Source: Moorena sp. SIOASIH
GTDB taxonomy: Bacteria; Cyanobacteriota; Cyanobacteriia; Cyanobacteriales; Coleofasciculaceae
Reading direction: 5' to 3'
NCBI RefSeq assembly: GCF_010671925.1
Contig: NZ_JAAHIH010000012.1
Location: 1-64,000 of the forward strand
DNA: 64,000 nucleotides
Shown here: positions 33,674-42,682 of the stretch, one piece after another
Layout of the letters: every line of letters begins with the position of its first letter
Position numbering within the stretch: the stretch's first letter is position 1
Notes under the pieces: generated by a model
Database searches by the model: none
The model's input: the letters and a program-made list of their open reading frames with translations, nothing else
What the model was told of the DNA's origin: nothing
Position numbers and translations under genes: made by a program

Positions 33674-35863
33674 ATGGTTTTGATTAGTAATCAGTTCCCT
33701 ATGTCTACATTTTTATTAGAAGTCGGTACAGAAGAATTACCTGCAGATTTTGTGGATAGTGCGATTGCACAGTGGCAATCGAGAATTCCCCAAACCCTAG
33801 ATGAGTACTTTCTTACTCCAGAAGGAATTGAGATTTACGGCACCCCTCGCCGCTTAGCAGTTATCATCAAAGGATTACCTGGAAAGCAACCCGACCGAGA
33901 AGAAGAGGTTAAAGGACCACCAGCTAAGGCAGCGTTTAAGGATGGCGAACCTACTAAAGCAGCACTTGGGTTTGCCCGTAAACAAGGGGTAGAGGTAGAT
34001 AATCTATTCCTCAGAGATACGGATAAAGGAGAATTTGTCTTTGTTCAAAAACAGATATCTGGTCGCCCCGCTACGGAAATTCTAACGGAACTGATTCCCC
34101 AATGGATATTTGGATTGGAAGGAAGACGGTTCATGCGCTGGGCGAATGGAGATTTAAAGTTTCCCCGTCCGATTCGCTGGCTAGTCACACTTTTAGATGA
34201 TGTAGTGCTACCGGTAGAGTTAGATAATAATGCCGAGATTATAAAAAGCGATCGCATTTCCAGTGGTCATCGGATCTTGTCTCCCAAACCAATAGAGATT
34301 CCCCAAGCAACAGATTATCAGTCCTGTTTGCGCAATGCTTATGTAGAGGTCAACCCTGAAACACGTCGCGAGACAATCAAATCACAAGTGGAGTCAGCCG
34401 CTAAACAGTTAGGTGGTTATACCCCTCTGTACCCTGAGTTATGGGAAGAAGTCACTAATTTAGTGGAATGGCCGACAGCAGTAGTGGGTAAATTTTCCTC
34501 AGACTTCTTGAATTTACCTCAAGAAGTGGTCACCACAGAGATGGTGTCTCACCAGCGCTACTTCCCAGTATTCAAAACCGAAGCAGCTACTGAACTTATC
34601 CCCTATTTTATTACTATTGGTAACGGTGACCCCGCCAAATCCGAAATTATTGCTACTGGTAACGAGCGGGTAATCCGAGCGAGGTTAGCCGATGGGCAGT
34701 TTTTCTACAAAACCGATATCGACTCACCCTTGGAAAGCTATTTACCCCAACTGGAAAAGGTCACTTTTCAGGAAGATTTAGGTTCAGTACGCCAAAAGGT
34801 CGGTAGAATAGAGAAGATTGCTAGTCAAATTACTGACCAGTTACGTCAACACTCTCCTAATCTAATTTCACCAGAGGCGATTACTCAGATTCAAAGGGCG
34901 GCCTTACTGTGTAAAGCCGACTTGGTTACCCAGATGGTGTATGAATTTCCTGAATTACAAGGGGTAATGGGACAAAAGTATGCCGTTGCTAGTGGGGAAT
35001 CTGAGCAAGTCGCAACAGCAATTTTTGAGCATTATTTACCCAGAGGTGCAGGAGATTCTCTACCTCAAACCATTACTGGGCAAGTGGTAGCATTAGCAGA
35101 CAGGCTAGATACCTTAGTCAGCATCTTTGGCTTAGGAATGTTACCGACAGGCTCTTCTGACCCCTTTGCTCTACGTCGTGCTGCTAATGGGATTATCAAC
35201 ATTACCTGGGATGCCAACTTACCGATTAATCTCCAACAGTTGCTACAAGATATTGCTGCGGATTTTGTAGCTGCTTATCCAGACAAGAACTCACCAATAG
35301 AGTCATTACAGGAATTTTTCTTACAACGGATTCGGACTCTGCTCCAAGAAGAAAATAAAATTGACTATGATTTAGTGAATGCTGTGTTAGGAGAAGATGA
35401 TACCGAGTATCAAAACAGGGCATTAATTGATGTGTTAGATGTACGCGATCGCGCTTTGTTTCTTCAGTCTATCCGAGATAATGGTACCCTGGATAAAATC
35501 TATGAAACTGTCAACCGTTCAGCTCGTTTAGCTAAACAAGGGGATTTAGATACCAAACAGTTACAACCAACAACAGTAGTGACTCCGGAATACTTCCAGA
35601 AATCTTGTGAACAAGCATTTTATGATGCCCTAGTGGAATTAGTGCCGAAAATTAAAGCTTCTCAGGAAGAGCGAGATTATCAGAAATTAGTGGAAGCACT
35701 AGAGCAGATTGCTCCTACGGTTAGCACTTTCTTTGATGGTGACCAGAGTGTATTGGTGATGGATCCTGACCCCAATATTCGCAGTAATCGGTTGAATTTG
35801 TTGGGATTGTTGCGGAATCATGCTCGTGTGCTAGCAGATTTTGGAGCAATTGTCAAGAGTTAG
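33674..35863 (+). CDS. glyS: Glycyl-tRNA synthetase beta subunit
   Basis: The 729-residue protein starts (from M10) MSTFLLEVGTEELPADFVDS, the signature of the GlyS beta subunit, and contains FGLEGRRFMRWANGDLKFPR, MVSHQRYFPVF and ASGESEQVATAIFEHYLPRG. With GlyQ (not in this window) it forms the alpha2beta2 enzyme that charges tRNA-Gly. The likely start is ATG 33,701 rather than the upstream ATG 33,674, as the conserved protein begins there. Length matches the family. Confidence 0.95.
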   Translation: MVLISNQFPMSTFLLEVGTEELPADFVDSAIAQWQSRIPQTLDEYFLTPEGIEIYGTPRRLAVIIKGLPGKQPDREEEVKGPPAKAAFKDGEPTKAALGFARKQGVEVDNLFLRDTDKGEFVFVQKQISGRPATEILTELIPQWIFGLEGRRFMRWANGDLKFPRPIRWLVTLLDDVVLPVELDNNAEIIKSDRISSGHRILSPKPIEIPQATDYQSCLRNAYVEVNPETRRETIKSQVESAAKQLGGYTPLYPELWEEVTNLVEWPTAVVGKFSSDFLNLPQEVVTTEMVSHQRYFPVFKTEAATELIPYFITIGNGDPAKSEIIATGNERVIRARLADGQFFYKTDIDSPLESYLPQLEKVTFQEDLGSVRQKVGRIEKIASQITDQLRQHSPNLISPEAITQIQRAALLCKADLVTQMVYEFPELQGVMGQKYAVASGESEQVATAIFEHYLPRGAGDSLPQTITGQVVALADRLDTLVSIFGLGMLPTGSSDPFALRRAANGIINITWDANLPINLQQLLQDIAADFVAAYPDKNSPIESLQEFFLQRIRTLLQEENKIDYDLVNAVLGEDDTEYQNRALIDVLDVRDRALFLQSIRDNGTLDKIYETVNRSARLAKQGDLDTKQLQPTTVVTPEYFQKSCEQAFYDALVELVPKIKASQEERDYQKLVEALEQIAPTVSTFFDGDQSVLVMDPDPNIRSNRLNLLGLLRNHARVLADFGAIVKS

Positions 35864-35882
35864 GGTTTGGTTTGTAAGCATA

Positions 35883-36140
<258 letters not shown>

Positions 36141-36236
36141 CTTTGGGGGATTGATAGTAAAAGCTGTATCTGCGGTTTTATTAAAATTGTGGTCAAATTG
36201 AAACTGACCCACTCTTGATCTAGCCTCAGCACTGCC

Positions 36237-36761
36237 ATGGAAATTCTAGAAACCGTAACGTTTGATGATGCGATCGCATTCACCGAATCGATAATGACCA
36301 AAATGGCAACAGGGGAACTAACATCGCCAGAAATTACCGATGCGATCGCATCCTTAGTCAAAACCAAAAATGGAGCAAGAGGCTTCTTTGTAACCTACCT
36401 TACCAGTGAAAGCACCTTAGCCGACAATCCTTCACCAGAGGTGATCACAGCTCTAGAGTCATCCCCCGATATCGTAGCCGAACTGTTAGTCAAAAATTTA
36501 GCGATGTCAGCGGCAATGGGATTGAACCATCGCCGCAATGGCAAAGAAGAGATGGCTCAAGGATCAGACCGAGTGCGATCGCGTAGTGCTAATCTCATTA
36601 AACAACTAAATATGCCAAGCCTGTTTGAAATTGCCCAACAGTTAAGGGAAAGCGCCCTTACCGGAGTTGGCAACTACCAAGAATTTCTCCAGCGCTGGAA
36701 ATACGATTCTGAGCAAAAACAGGTCATCCATCAAGCTTTATGTGAAATTCTTGACCAATAA
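36237..36761 (+). CDS. Conserved cyanobacterial hypothetical protein
   Basis: This 174-residue protein is predicted to be all-helical and has no signal peptide or membrane segment. It contains two HIP1 sites in its coding DNA, as is normal for the host. Visible features are an acidic N-terminal half and a central basic stretch (NHRRNGKEEMAQGSDRVRSR). I believe it belongs to a family found only in cyanobacteria, but I cannot name a function. Confidence 0.65.
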   Translation: MEILETVTFDDAIAFTESIMTKMATGELTSPEITDAIASLVKTKNGARGFFVTYLTSESTLADNPSPEVITALESSPDIVAELLVKNLAMSAAMGLNHRRNGKEEMAQGSDRVRSRSANLIKQLNMPSLFEIAQQLRESALTGVGNYQEFLQRWKYDSEQKQVIHQALCEILDQ

Positions 36762-37040
36762 CCAATACATTTTCAGCAACGTTTGAGCAACATGGCTTAT
36801 CCTATTGCCTCTTGCCTATTGCCTCTTGCCTTTCCCTGACAGAAAAATCGGGGAGTGTGAGGGGTAAGGCGCAAGCCCCTAGCTTTAGATATGGGGTTAG
36901 CCTTACCCCTCACATAAACGAACTGAGCAACGCGAATCCTTTTGGGAAAAACTTTCAATTCAATCAGGAACTTTGGATGGATTTAAAATTGTAGTCTACA
37001 ATAGAAAGCAGATCGAAAAAAAAAGGAGGTGATTAAAAGA

Positions 37041-38243
37041 GTGCTTGTAATGGAGTTCAAGGCCGTAACTAATAAAGCCCAAAAATTAGCGATAGACGAG
37101 GCGATCCGGACATCACGATTTGTCCGAAACAAAGTATTACGCTACTGGATGGACAATAAAGGAGTCGGCAAGAAAGAGCTTTACCGTTACAACACTGATT
37201 TAAGAGCTGAGTTCAAGTTTGTCGAGGATTTAAACAGTCATGCTTGTCAAGCGTCTGTTGAAAACGTAGAGCGAGCAATTCATAGCTTTTATGATAACTG
37301 TAAAAAGAAAATCCCTGGGAATAAAGGTTACCCTAGATTCAAGAAATCTTCTCGCTCGGTGGAATACAAGACTAGTGGATGGAAGTTATGTCCAGACAAA
37401 AAGTCAGTCAACTTTACCGACAAAAAAGGAATTGGGAAGCTCAAGCTCAAAGGAACATGGGACTTATGGCGTTTTGATGTAAAACTAATTAAAAGGGTTC
37501 GCATAGTAAGTCGGGCGGATGGATACTATGTTCAGTTCTGTGTAAAAGTAGATAATTCTGAAACTGTTGAGACAACAGGTAAGATTATTGGTCTAGACGT
37601 TGGACTAAAAGATTTCTATACTGATTCCAATGGATATCGGGAACCATCACCTCGGTTTTATCGAAAAGGCGAAAAGCGTCTAAAGTTCTATCAACGTCGG
37701 GTTTCTCGAAAAAAGAAAGGCTCTGCTAACCGAAAGAAAGCCATTAATAGGCTAGGCAGGACTCACCTTAAAGTAAGTAGGCAACGTCAAGAACATGCCA
37801 AGAGACTGGCACGTTGCGTAATCCGGTCTAACGATCTGGTCGCCTATGAAGATTTGAGGATTAAAAACTTAATTAAAAACCACTGTCTGGCCAAGTCTAT
37901 TAATGATGCAGGTTGGTACCAGTTTCGTGAATGGTTGGAATATTTTGGTCAAAAGTTTGGCAGGATAACTGTTGCAGTGAATCCTGCCTACACAAGCCAA
38001 AACTGTTCCAACTGTGGTGAAGTAGTCAAAAAGTCATTATCAACTCGAACACACTCCTGCAAATGTGGGTGTCAGTTAGACCGCGACCACAACGCCGCCA
38101 AAAATATTCTCACAAAAGCCTTAAGTACGGTGGGGCACACCGGAACTATTTTAAACGCTTGGGGAGAGGATACCTCTACTCTTCTTGGTTCCGGCCTGGA
38201 AGAGCAAGTAACCTCGTTGAACCAAGAATCCCCCGATTTCTAA
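37041..38243 (+). CDS. tnpB: TnpB RNA-guided endonuclease (apparently intact)
   Basis: The protein has 400 residues from GTG 37,041, which is preceded by a near-perfect ribosome-binding site AAGGAGGTGATT; this decides the start. RuvC motifs are IIGLDVGLKDFYTDS, VAYEDLRIKNL and LDRDHNAAKNIL, and the zinc ribbon has both pairs (CSNCG and CKCGC). All catalytic and metal-binding residues are present, so it is probably active. TnpB uses an RNA from its own 3' end to cut DNA next to a short target motif, favouring element retention. Its stop codon lies in the loop of the right-end hairpin. Confidence 0.93.
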   Translation: MLVMEFKAVTNKAQKLAIDEAIRTSRFVRNKVLRYWMDNKGVGKKELYRYNTDLRAEFKFVEDLNSHACQASVENVERAIHSFYDNCKKKIPGNKGYPRFKKSSRSVEYKTSGWKLCPDKKSVNFTDKKGIGKLKLKGTWDLWRFDVKLIKRVRIVSRADGYYVQFCVKVDNSETVETTGKIIGLDVGLKDFYTDSNGYREPSPRFYRKGEKRLKFYQRRVSRKKKGSANRKKAINRLGRTHLKVSRQRQEHAKRLARCVIRSNDLVAYEDLRIKNLIKNHCLAKSINDAGWYQFREWLEYFGQKFGRITVAVNPAYTSQNCSNCGEVVKKSLSTRTHSCKCGCQLDRDHNAAKNILTKALSTVGHTGTILNAWGEDTSTLLGSGLEEQVTSLNQESPDF

Positions 38244-38259
38244 TCGTGGGGAGTGTCAA
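38060..38259 (+). ncRNA. Putative omega-RNA of the TnpB element
   Basis: In TnpB systems the guide RNA overlaps the 3' end of tnpB and ends at the element border, the guide being the host flank. This stretch has hairpin GGTGGGGCACACC (38,129-38,141) and the block CCTCTACT...TTGGTTCCG, both kept in the decayed copy at 21.6-22.0 kb, followed by the terminal hairpin. A guide would begin at about 38,260 (AGAGTATGTTCACC). The 5' end is not known. Confidence 0.6.
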
Positions 38260-38302
38260 AGAGTATGTTCACCTATCAAATCGAAATTATATATCATGGC
38301 CA

Positions 38303-39526
38303 ATGATCAAAATTCTTCACCTATCTGACATCCACATGGGTAGTGGTTTCTCCCATGGACGAATAAACCCTGCTACTGGAATCAATACACGTTTAGAAGA
38401 TTTTGTCAATACCCTAGCTAAATGTATTGACCGAGCCATTGCCGAACCTGTGGATTTAGTTCTTTTTGGCGGTGATGCCTTTCCCGATGCCACACCACCA
38501 CCCTATGTTCAACAAGCCTTTGCTAATCAATTTCGCCGCTTAGTAGATGCAAACATTCCTACAGTTTTACTAGTAGGAAATCACGACCAACACTCCCAAG
38601 GACAGGGAGGTGCTAGCTTATGTATTTACCGCACCTTAGGCGTGCCTGGATTTTTAGTAGGGGATACCATCACCACTCATACGATTCAAACCGACAATGG
38701 TCCAGTACAGGTGATTACTCTACCGTGGCTAACCAACTCCACCCTTCTCAGTCGCCCAGACACCGAAGGTCTAACCCTAGCCGAGGTGAACCAACTCCTG
38801 ATCTCACGGCTTGAGCCAATCTTAGAAGCAGAAATTCGTAAACTTGACCCAAACCTGCCAACGGTTTTGTTAGGTCATTTAATGGCAGACCAAGCTAGAT
38901 TTGGTGCAGAGCGCTTCCTCGCAGTTGGTAAAGGCTTTACTATTCCGCTCTCGCTGCTGACTCGACCCTGCTTTGATTATGTAGCTTTAGGACACATCCA
39001 CCAACACCAGAATCTCAACCACTCCAATGACCCCCCAGTCATTTACCCTGGCAGCATTGAACGGGTCGATTTCAGTGAAGAGAAGGAAGACAAAGGTTAT
39101 GTCATGATTGAGCTGTCCAAAGGTCACGTTCAGTGGGAATTTTGTCCCTTGTCAGTGCGTCCCTTCCGTACCATTGAGGTCAATCTTGCTGAAGCAGATG
39201 ATCCCCAAAGTACTTTACTAAACGCTATTGGTAACGAAACTATTAAAGACGCTATAGTCCGGCTGATTTACAAGCTACGTTCTGAGCAGCTCGACCTAAT
39301 TGACAATACTGCCATACATGAATCCTTGAGGGCAGCTCACCACTATACCATTCGCCCAGAATTAGTCAGCCAGCTAGCCCGTCCCCGCTTGCCGGAACTG
39401 GGTATAGGTAACAGTATTGATCCCATGGATGCCTTATCCACATATCTAGAGAATCGGCAAGACCTCAGAGATATTGCTGCAGATATGCTAGAAGCTGCAG
39501 AATGCCTATTAGAGAAAAATCGGTAA
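38303..39526 (+). CDS. sbcD: SbcD/Mre11-type DNA repair exonuclease subunit
   Basis: The 407-residue protein starts MIKILHLSDIHMGSG; the frame is open far upstream, but only inside the tnpB element, so the ATG at 38,303 is the true start. Metallophosphoesterase motifs are present: LSDIHMGS, LVLFGGDAF (for GD), VGNHDQHS, LLGHLMAD and ALGHIHQHQ. With SbcC it would process hairpins and DNA ends. No sbcC is adjacent. The transposable element ends 43 bp upstream, which probably changed its promoter. Confidence 0.9.
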   Translation: MIKILHLSDIHMGSGFSHGRINPATGINTRLEDFVNTLAKCIDRAIAEPVDLVLFGGDAFPDATPPPYVQQAFANQFRRLVDANIPTVLLVGNHDQHSQGQGGASLCIYRTLGVPGFLVGDTITTHTIQTDNGPVQVITLPWLTNSTLLSRPDTEGLTLAEVNQLLISRLEPILEAEIRKLDPNLPTVLLGHLMADQARFGAERFLAVGKGFTIPLSLLTRPCFDYVALGHIHQHQNLNHSNDPPVIYPGSIERVDFSEEKEDKGYVMIELSKGHVQWEFCPLSVRPFRTIEVNLAEADDPQSTLLNAIGNETIKDAIVRLIYKLRSEQLDLIDNTAIHESLRAAHHYTIRPELVSQLARPRLPELGIGNSIDPMDALSTYLENRQDLRDIAADMLEAAECLLEKNR

Positions 39527-39539
39527 TTGGTAAGTAAGC

Positions 39540-39790
39540 ATTCAGCAGTCAGCCGTCAGCCGTCAGCTTATGTTATTCAAAAGCACCGATCTAGTAGCGA
39601 TGCAGCAAGGGAACAGGGGGTTTCCACGGGGCAAACAGCGGTGCGGACGCAGGTTCCGCACACAGACCCAAAACCACTCGCGCAATAATCAAGACAGCGT
39701 GGCCAAGAGCGTAGCGTGGCCTTTTGGCCAAGGCCAATGGCTGATAGCTGATGGCTGATAGCTGATGGCTGATAGCTGAATGCTTACGTA
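39540..39790. repeat. Heptamer arrays and hairpin elements
   Basis: CAGCCGT heptamers (39,543-39,570), a long AGCGATGCAG...ATCAAGACA element (39,596-39,697) and a small dispersed repeat (39,707-39,730, hairpin TGGCC-TTTT-GGCCA) come first. Seven ATGGCTG/ATAGCTG heptamers (39,737-39,779) follow. No gene is seen. Confidence 0.88.
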
Positions 39791-39798
39791 ATTGGTAA

Positions 39799-40251
39799 TT
39801 AGCTACTAGCAGGAAAACTGCCACCGATGAAGTGGATATCACTGAAGGTTTCGATCCACAGACGAGCCCCACAATCGAGTGGGTGATCTGGCTGATAGAC
39901 AATCCGACATGGACCGAGGATTTCTACTTGGTTGCCGTATAGATTGTTACCGCTTCGTTTTACTGAAATCACTGGCTTCCGGTCTTTGGGACTTTTGTGC
40001 ATATTCGAGCCAATGTGATTGCGGTTGACATTGATCTTAGCTAGAGCCGGAGGACGATTTTTAAGCCACTTACCCTTTGGGCCACGTCTGCCTTTGGTAA
40101 TTTGAGGCAGATAGTTAAACAGGGGAATAATCCAGAATTTACCGCTTTTATAAGCACCTCTGACCCGGCCACAGCTTAGCAGTTGTCGCAATCGTCTAGA
40201 TGAGATTCCTAACAGAGATGCCGCTTCAGTAGTACCAACGCACTTGTTCAT
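39799..40251 (-). CDS. Helix-turn-helix (excisionase/MerR-like) protein
   Basis: The 150-residue protein opens with a winged-helix type DNA-binding motif (TTEAASLLGISSRRLRQLL, then GRVRGAYKSGKFWIIP), like that of excisionase or MerR domains. The remaining 100 residues are basic and unfamiliar (RGPKGKWLKNRPPALAKINV), with a possible beta-rich end. It could be a plasmid- or element-borne regulator. It is a lone gene beside a 430-bp spacer without other features. Confidence 0.65.
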   Translation of the reverse strand: MNKCVGTTEAASLLGISSRRLRQLLSCGRVRGAYKSGKFWIIPLFNYLPQITKGRRGPKGKWLKNRPPALAKINVNRNHIGSNMHKSPKDRKPVISVKRSGNNLYGNQVEILGPCRIVYQPDHPLDCGARLWIETFSDIHFIGGSFPASS

Positions 40252-40684
40252 CAGTTGACTGTCAAAACTCTTCCTATAAAACTAGTATAACAGAAAAATT
40301 TCTGAAACGTGGAATCATCGGGTGCTATTAATTAATGCATCAACCTTCAACCTCAGAAGATTCCCTGAATAACATTGAGTGTATTAGGGCTATCATTAGA
40401 CAAATCAGGTCAGTTGGAATGATTGGTTGGGACTTCTGGAATAGCTAAAAATGGCAATCAGTGCTACTGTAGGATGCCATACTGTTGCGCTAGTTATCCT
40501 ACATGGTTGAATCAATACCCAAGCAAAACTACCGTGAACATCCAGGGTCAGCCATCGTAGGCTTCACAGGTCAACAGTGTCAGCAACCGCTGCTTGACAA
40601 AACCTGAGTAGACATCTGTTCTAACTCCTGATTAACCTGATGGTTTGTGCAGCATAACTGGTAACGCTCCTAACACCTGATGCA
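40252..40684. other. Intergenic region between divergent genes
   Basis: These 433 bp show no heptamer array, hairpin element or RNA gene that I can recognise. They should contain the promoters of the HTH protein and of the phosphatase. Confidence 0.4.
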
Positions 40685-42142
40685 ATGACAGCACTGCCCA
40701 TTCCCCACCAACCCTCAAGTTCAACGAATAGCACCAGCTCCTATGCTGCTGCTAAGCGAAACCCTGTGTCCACCCTCAAAGAACTGGTGGCACGTCTTTA
40801 TCGAGAACAGCACAAAGTTCAAGATTTGTTAAGTTCCTTGGGGTTTGCCTTACGCAGCTTCAACAATCTCAATCAGTTTTTAGAGTTAATTCCTCTAATG
40901 GCAGCACGGGTCAGTGATGCCGATGGGGGAGCTTTAATCTTGTTCAATCGAGATGGTCAGGTACAACGCTCTGACCTACACTACCAGAACCCTCAGGTGG
41001 GTCAGACTATTCGTAAAGCGATAGAAAAGACCACCCGCCAAGTTACGAGTCCTAATGGCCAAGGGGGGAATTCTCAGCACACACCAAGCTCTTTGAAACT
41101 GGTTCAGGCATCCTTTGATAAACTCTTGAGGGATTATCTTGAACCCAATATCAAACTTTTTAGTCTTCCCATTCTGGTTAAAAATGCTGAACAAGGACAT
41201 TTGTATATCTTTAGCCATGACCCACAATATAACTGGACACCGACACGACAGAAGTTGGTAAGGTTAGTGGCTGACCAAACTGCAGTAGCGATCGCTAATG
41301 ATGAACTTAAAGTTGAGCTACGTCATAAAGAACGCTTAGATCGAGAGTTAGAAATTGGTGCCGATATCCAAATCCGCCTACTACCGCGCCAATGCCCTGA
41401 AATTGAAGGTGCGGAATTAGCGGCTTTCTGTAAAACCGCTAACCGTGTCGGAGGTGACTACTACGATTTCATTCCCACCAACTACGACCAGCTCGGACCC
41501 AAAAACTCCGGGGATGGTAACGTCACTGATGACCACAGCGCTTATTTACCTTGGAGCATTGTGATTGGTGATGTGATGGGCAAAGGGGTTCCGGCTGGGT
41601 TGATTATGACTATGACCAGGGGAATGCTGCGGGCAGAAGTACTAAACGGTCACTCCCCTGCACGCATTCTCGAACACTTGAACCGGGTTATGTATGCTGA
41701 CTTGGAAAATTCCCATCGGTTCGTCACCCTATTTTATTCTGAGTACGACCCCAAAACCAAGATTTTGTCCTATAGTAATGCCGCTCACAATCCCCCCTTG
41801 TTGTGGCAGGCATCAACCCGTTCTATCAAACCCTTGGATACCGCAGGGATGCTGATTGGTTTAGAAGTTGATTCTCAATACGAAGACTCTCAAGTGCAGC
41901 TCGATTCAGGGGACACCATTATTTACTACACTGATGGGGTGACCGAGGCAGCCAATCTCAATGGCAATCGCTTTGATGAGGAAAATCTAACCCAAAGCTT
42001 CCAGTGGGCCTGTGAACATAGTTATAGTGCTCAGGAAATTTTAGATTACCTATTTGAGCAAGTTCAGCAGTTTACTGGTACAACAACTAACGGAGATGAT
42101 ATGACACTGGTCGTAATGCAGGTAAAATCAAGGCTTGACTAA
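40685..42142 (+). CDS. GAF-SpoIIE/RsbU-type serine phosphatase
   Basis: The 485-residue protein has an N-terminal GAF sensor (about 55-215) and a C-terminal SpoIIE-type PP2C domain (about 240-480). Metal-binding acidic motifs are VGGDYYDF, VIGDVMGKGVPAGL, YYTDGVTEA and NGDDMTLVV. Such phosphatases control partner-switching pathways by dephosphorylating anti-sigma antagonists; the partner is not in this window. It is followed 28 bp later by an 83-residue membrane protein, possibly in the same transcript. Confidence 0.88.
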   Translation: MTALPIPHQPSSSTNSTSSYAAAKRNPVSTLKELVARLYREQHKVQDLLSSLGFALRSFNNLNQFLELIPLMAARVSDADGGALILFNRDGQVQRSDLHYQNPQVGQTIRKAIEKTTRQVTSPNGQGGNSQHTPSSLKLVQASFDKLLRDYLEPNIKLFSLPILVKNAEQGHLYIFSHDPQYNWTPTRQKLVRLVADQTAVAIANDELKVELRHKERLDRELEIGADIQIRLLPRQCPEIEGAELAAFCKTANRVGGDYYDFIPTNYDQLGPKNSGDGNVTDDHSAYLPWSIVIGDVMGKGVPAGLIMTMTRGMLRAEVLNGHSPARILEHLNRVMYADLENSHRFVTLFYSEYDPKTKILSYSNAAHNPPLLWQASTRSIKPLDTAGMLIGLEVDSQYEDSQVQLDSGDTIIYYTDGVTEAANLNGNRFDEENLTQSFQWACEHSYSAQEILDYLFEQVQQFTGTTTNGDDMTLVVMQVKSRLD

Positions 42143-42170
42143 CAGATTTAACGTATAGGAAATCATAGCA

Positions 42171-42422
42171 ATGGTGATTGTAGGCATACAAACAGTAATA
42201 GTTCCGTTCTTATGCATTAGCGATTGGACTGATGTCTTGGGATGGCTGAACTCTGAGTTACCCATCGATGGGCTAGTGTTGGCTCAAACTATTGAAGATC
42301 CAGATGTACTTGGTCAAATCAAGACGGCCTGGCAAAACTTTATTGATTCTGGTCAGGCTGCAGCGCTGGTGATTGGCTTAGTTGTTGGTTACTTATTCAG
42401 AAATCTAACTTCGTTTAACTAA
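42171..42422 (+). CDS. Small conserved membrane protein
   Basis: This 83-residue protein has one clear C-terminal membrane helix (AAALVIGLVVGYLFRNLTSF) and a weaker hydrophobic N-terminus that may be a signal (VIVGIQTVIVPFLCI). I do not know its function. It lies between the SpoIIE phosphatase and argH. Its last codons are in the direct repeat that flanks a 210-bp insertion. Confidence 0.6.
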   Translation: MVIVGIQTVIVPFLCISDWTDVLGWLNSELPIDGLVLAQTIEDPDVLGQIKTAWQNFIDSGQAAALVIGLVVGYLFRNLTSFN

Positions 42423-42650
42423 GGGAGTTGCGTGTAAAAAAAATACCAATTAAAGTAGGGTGGGCAAAGTTATCTTATCTAGAAGACTCATTTGAACCAA
42501 AATGTTCTTGCCCACCCTACAAGCTAAGGGAGTTGCGTGTAAAAAAAATACCAATTAAAGTAGGGTGGGCAAAGTTATCTTATCTAAAAGACTCATTTGA
42601 ACCAAAATGTTTTTGCCCACCCTACAAGGTAAATCTAACTTCCTTTAACT
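42401..42650. repeat. Two 105-bp tandem units between 20-bp direct repeats
   Basis: Units 42,421-42,525 and 42,526-42,630 differ at only a few positions. Each contains the inverted pair GTAGGGTGGGCAA/TTGCCCACCCTAC. The block is bounded by AAATCTAACTTCGTTTAACT and a copy with one change (42,401 and 42,631), suggesting insertion with duplication. 105 bp is a multiple of 3, so the frame into argH stays open. Confidence 0.9.
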
Positions 42651-42682
42651 CGTCTTTTGTCCTTTATCTTGTTTCCAAAACT

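Larger units (their letters stand above)
36830..38259 (+). mobile_element. IS200/IS605-type element with intact tnpB (no tnpA)
   Basis: The left end holds a long hairpin with 14-bp outer arms GTGAGGGGTAAGGC/GCCTTACCCCTCAC (36,857-36,913). The right end is the hairpin CCCCCGATTTCTAATCGTGGGG with the terminal GTGTCAA (ending 38,259). The only gene is tnpB. A decayed relative with the same right-end features lies at 21.6-22.0 kb. The left boundary is approximate. Confidence 0.8.

Noticed and set aside
38063..38302. N-terminal extension of SbcD by 80 residues
   Set aside because: The extension lies inside tnpB and its end hairpin in another frame; the conserved protein starts at 38,303.
42428..42682. 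N-terminal extension of ArgH by 85 residues
   Set aside because: It is encoded by the 105-bp repeats; ArgH normally starts at the GTG at 42,683.
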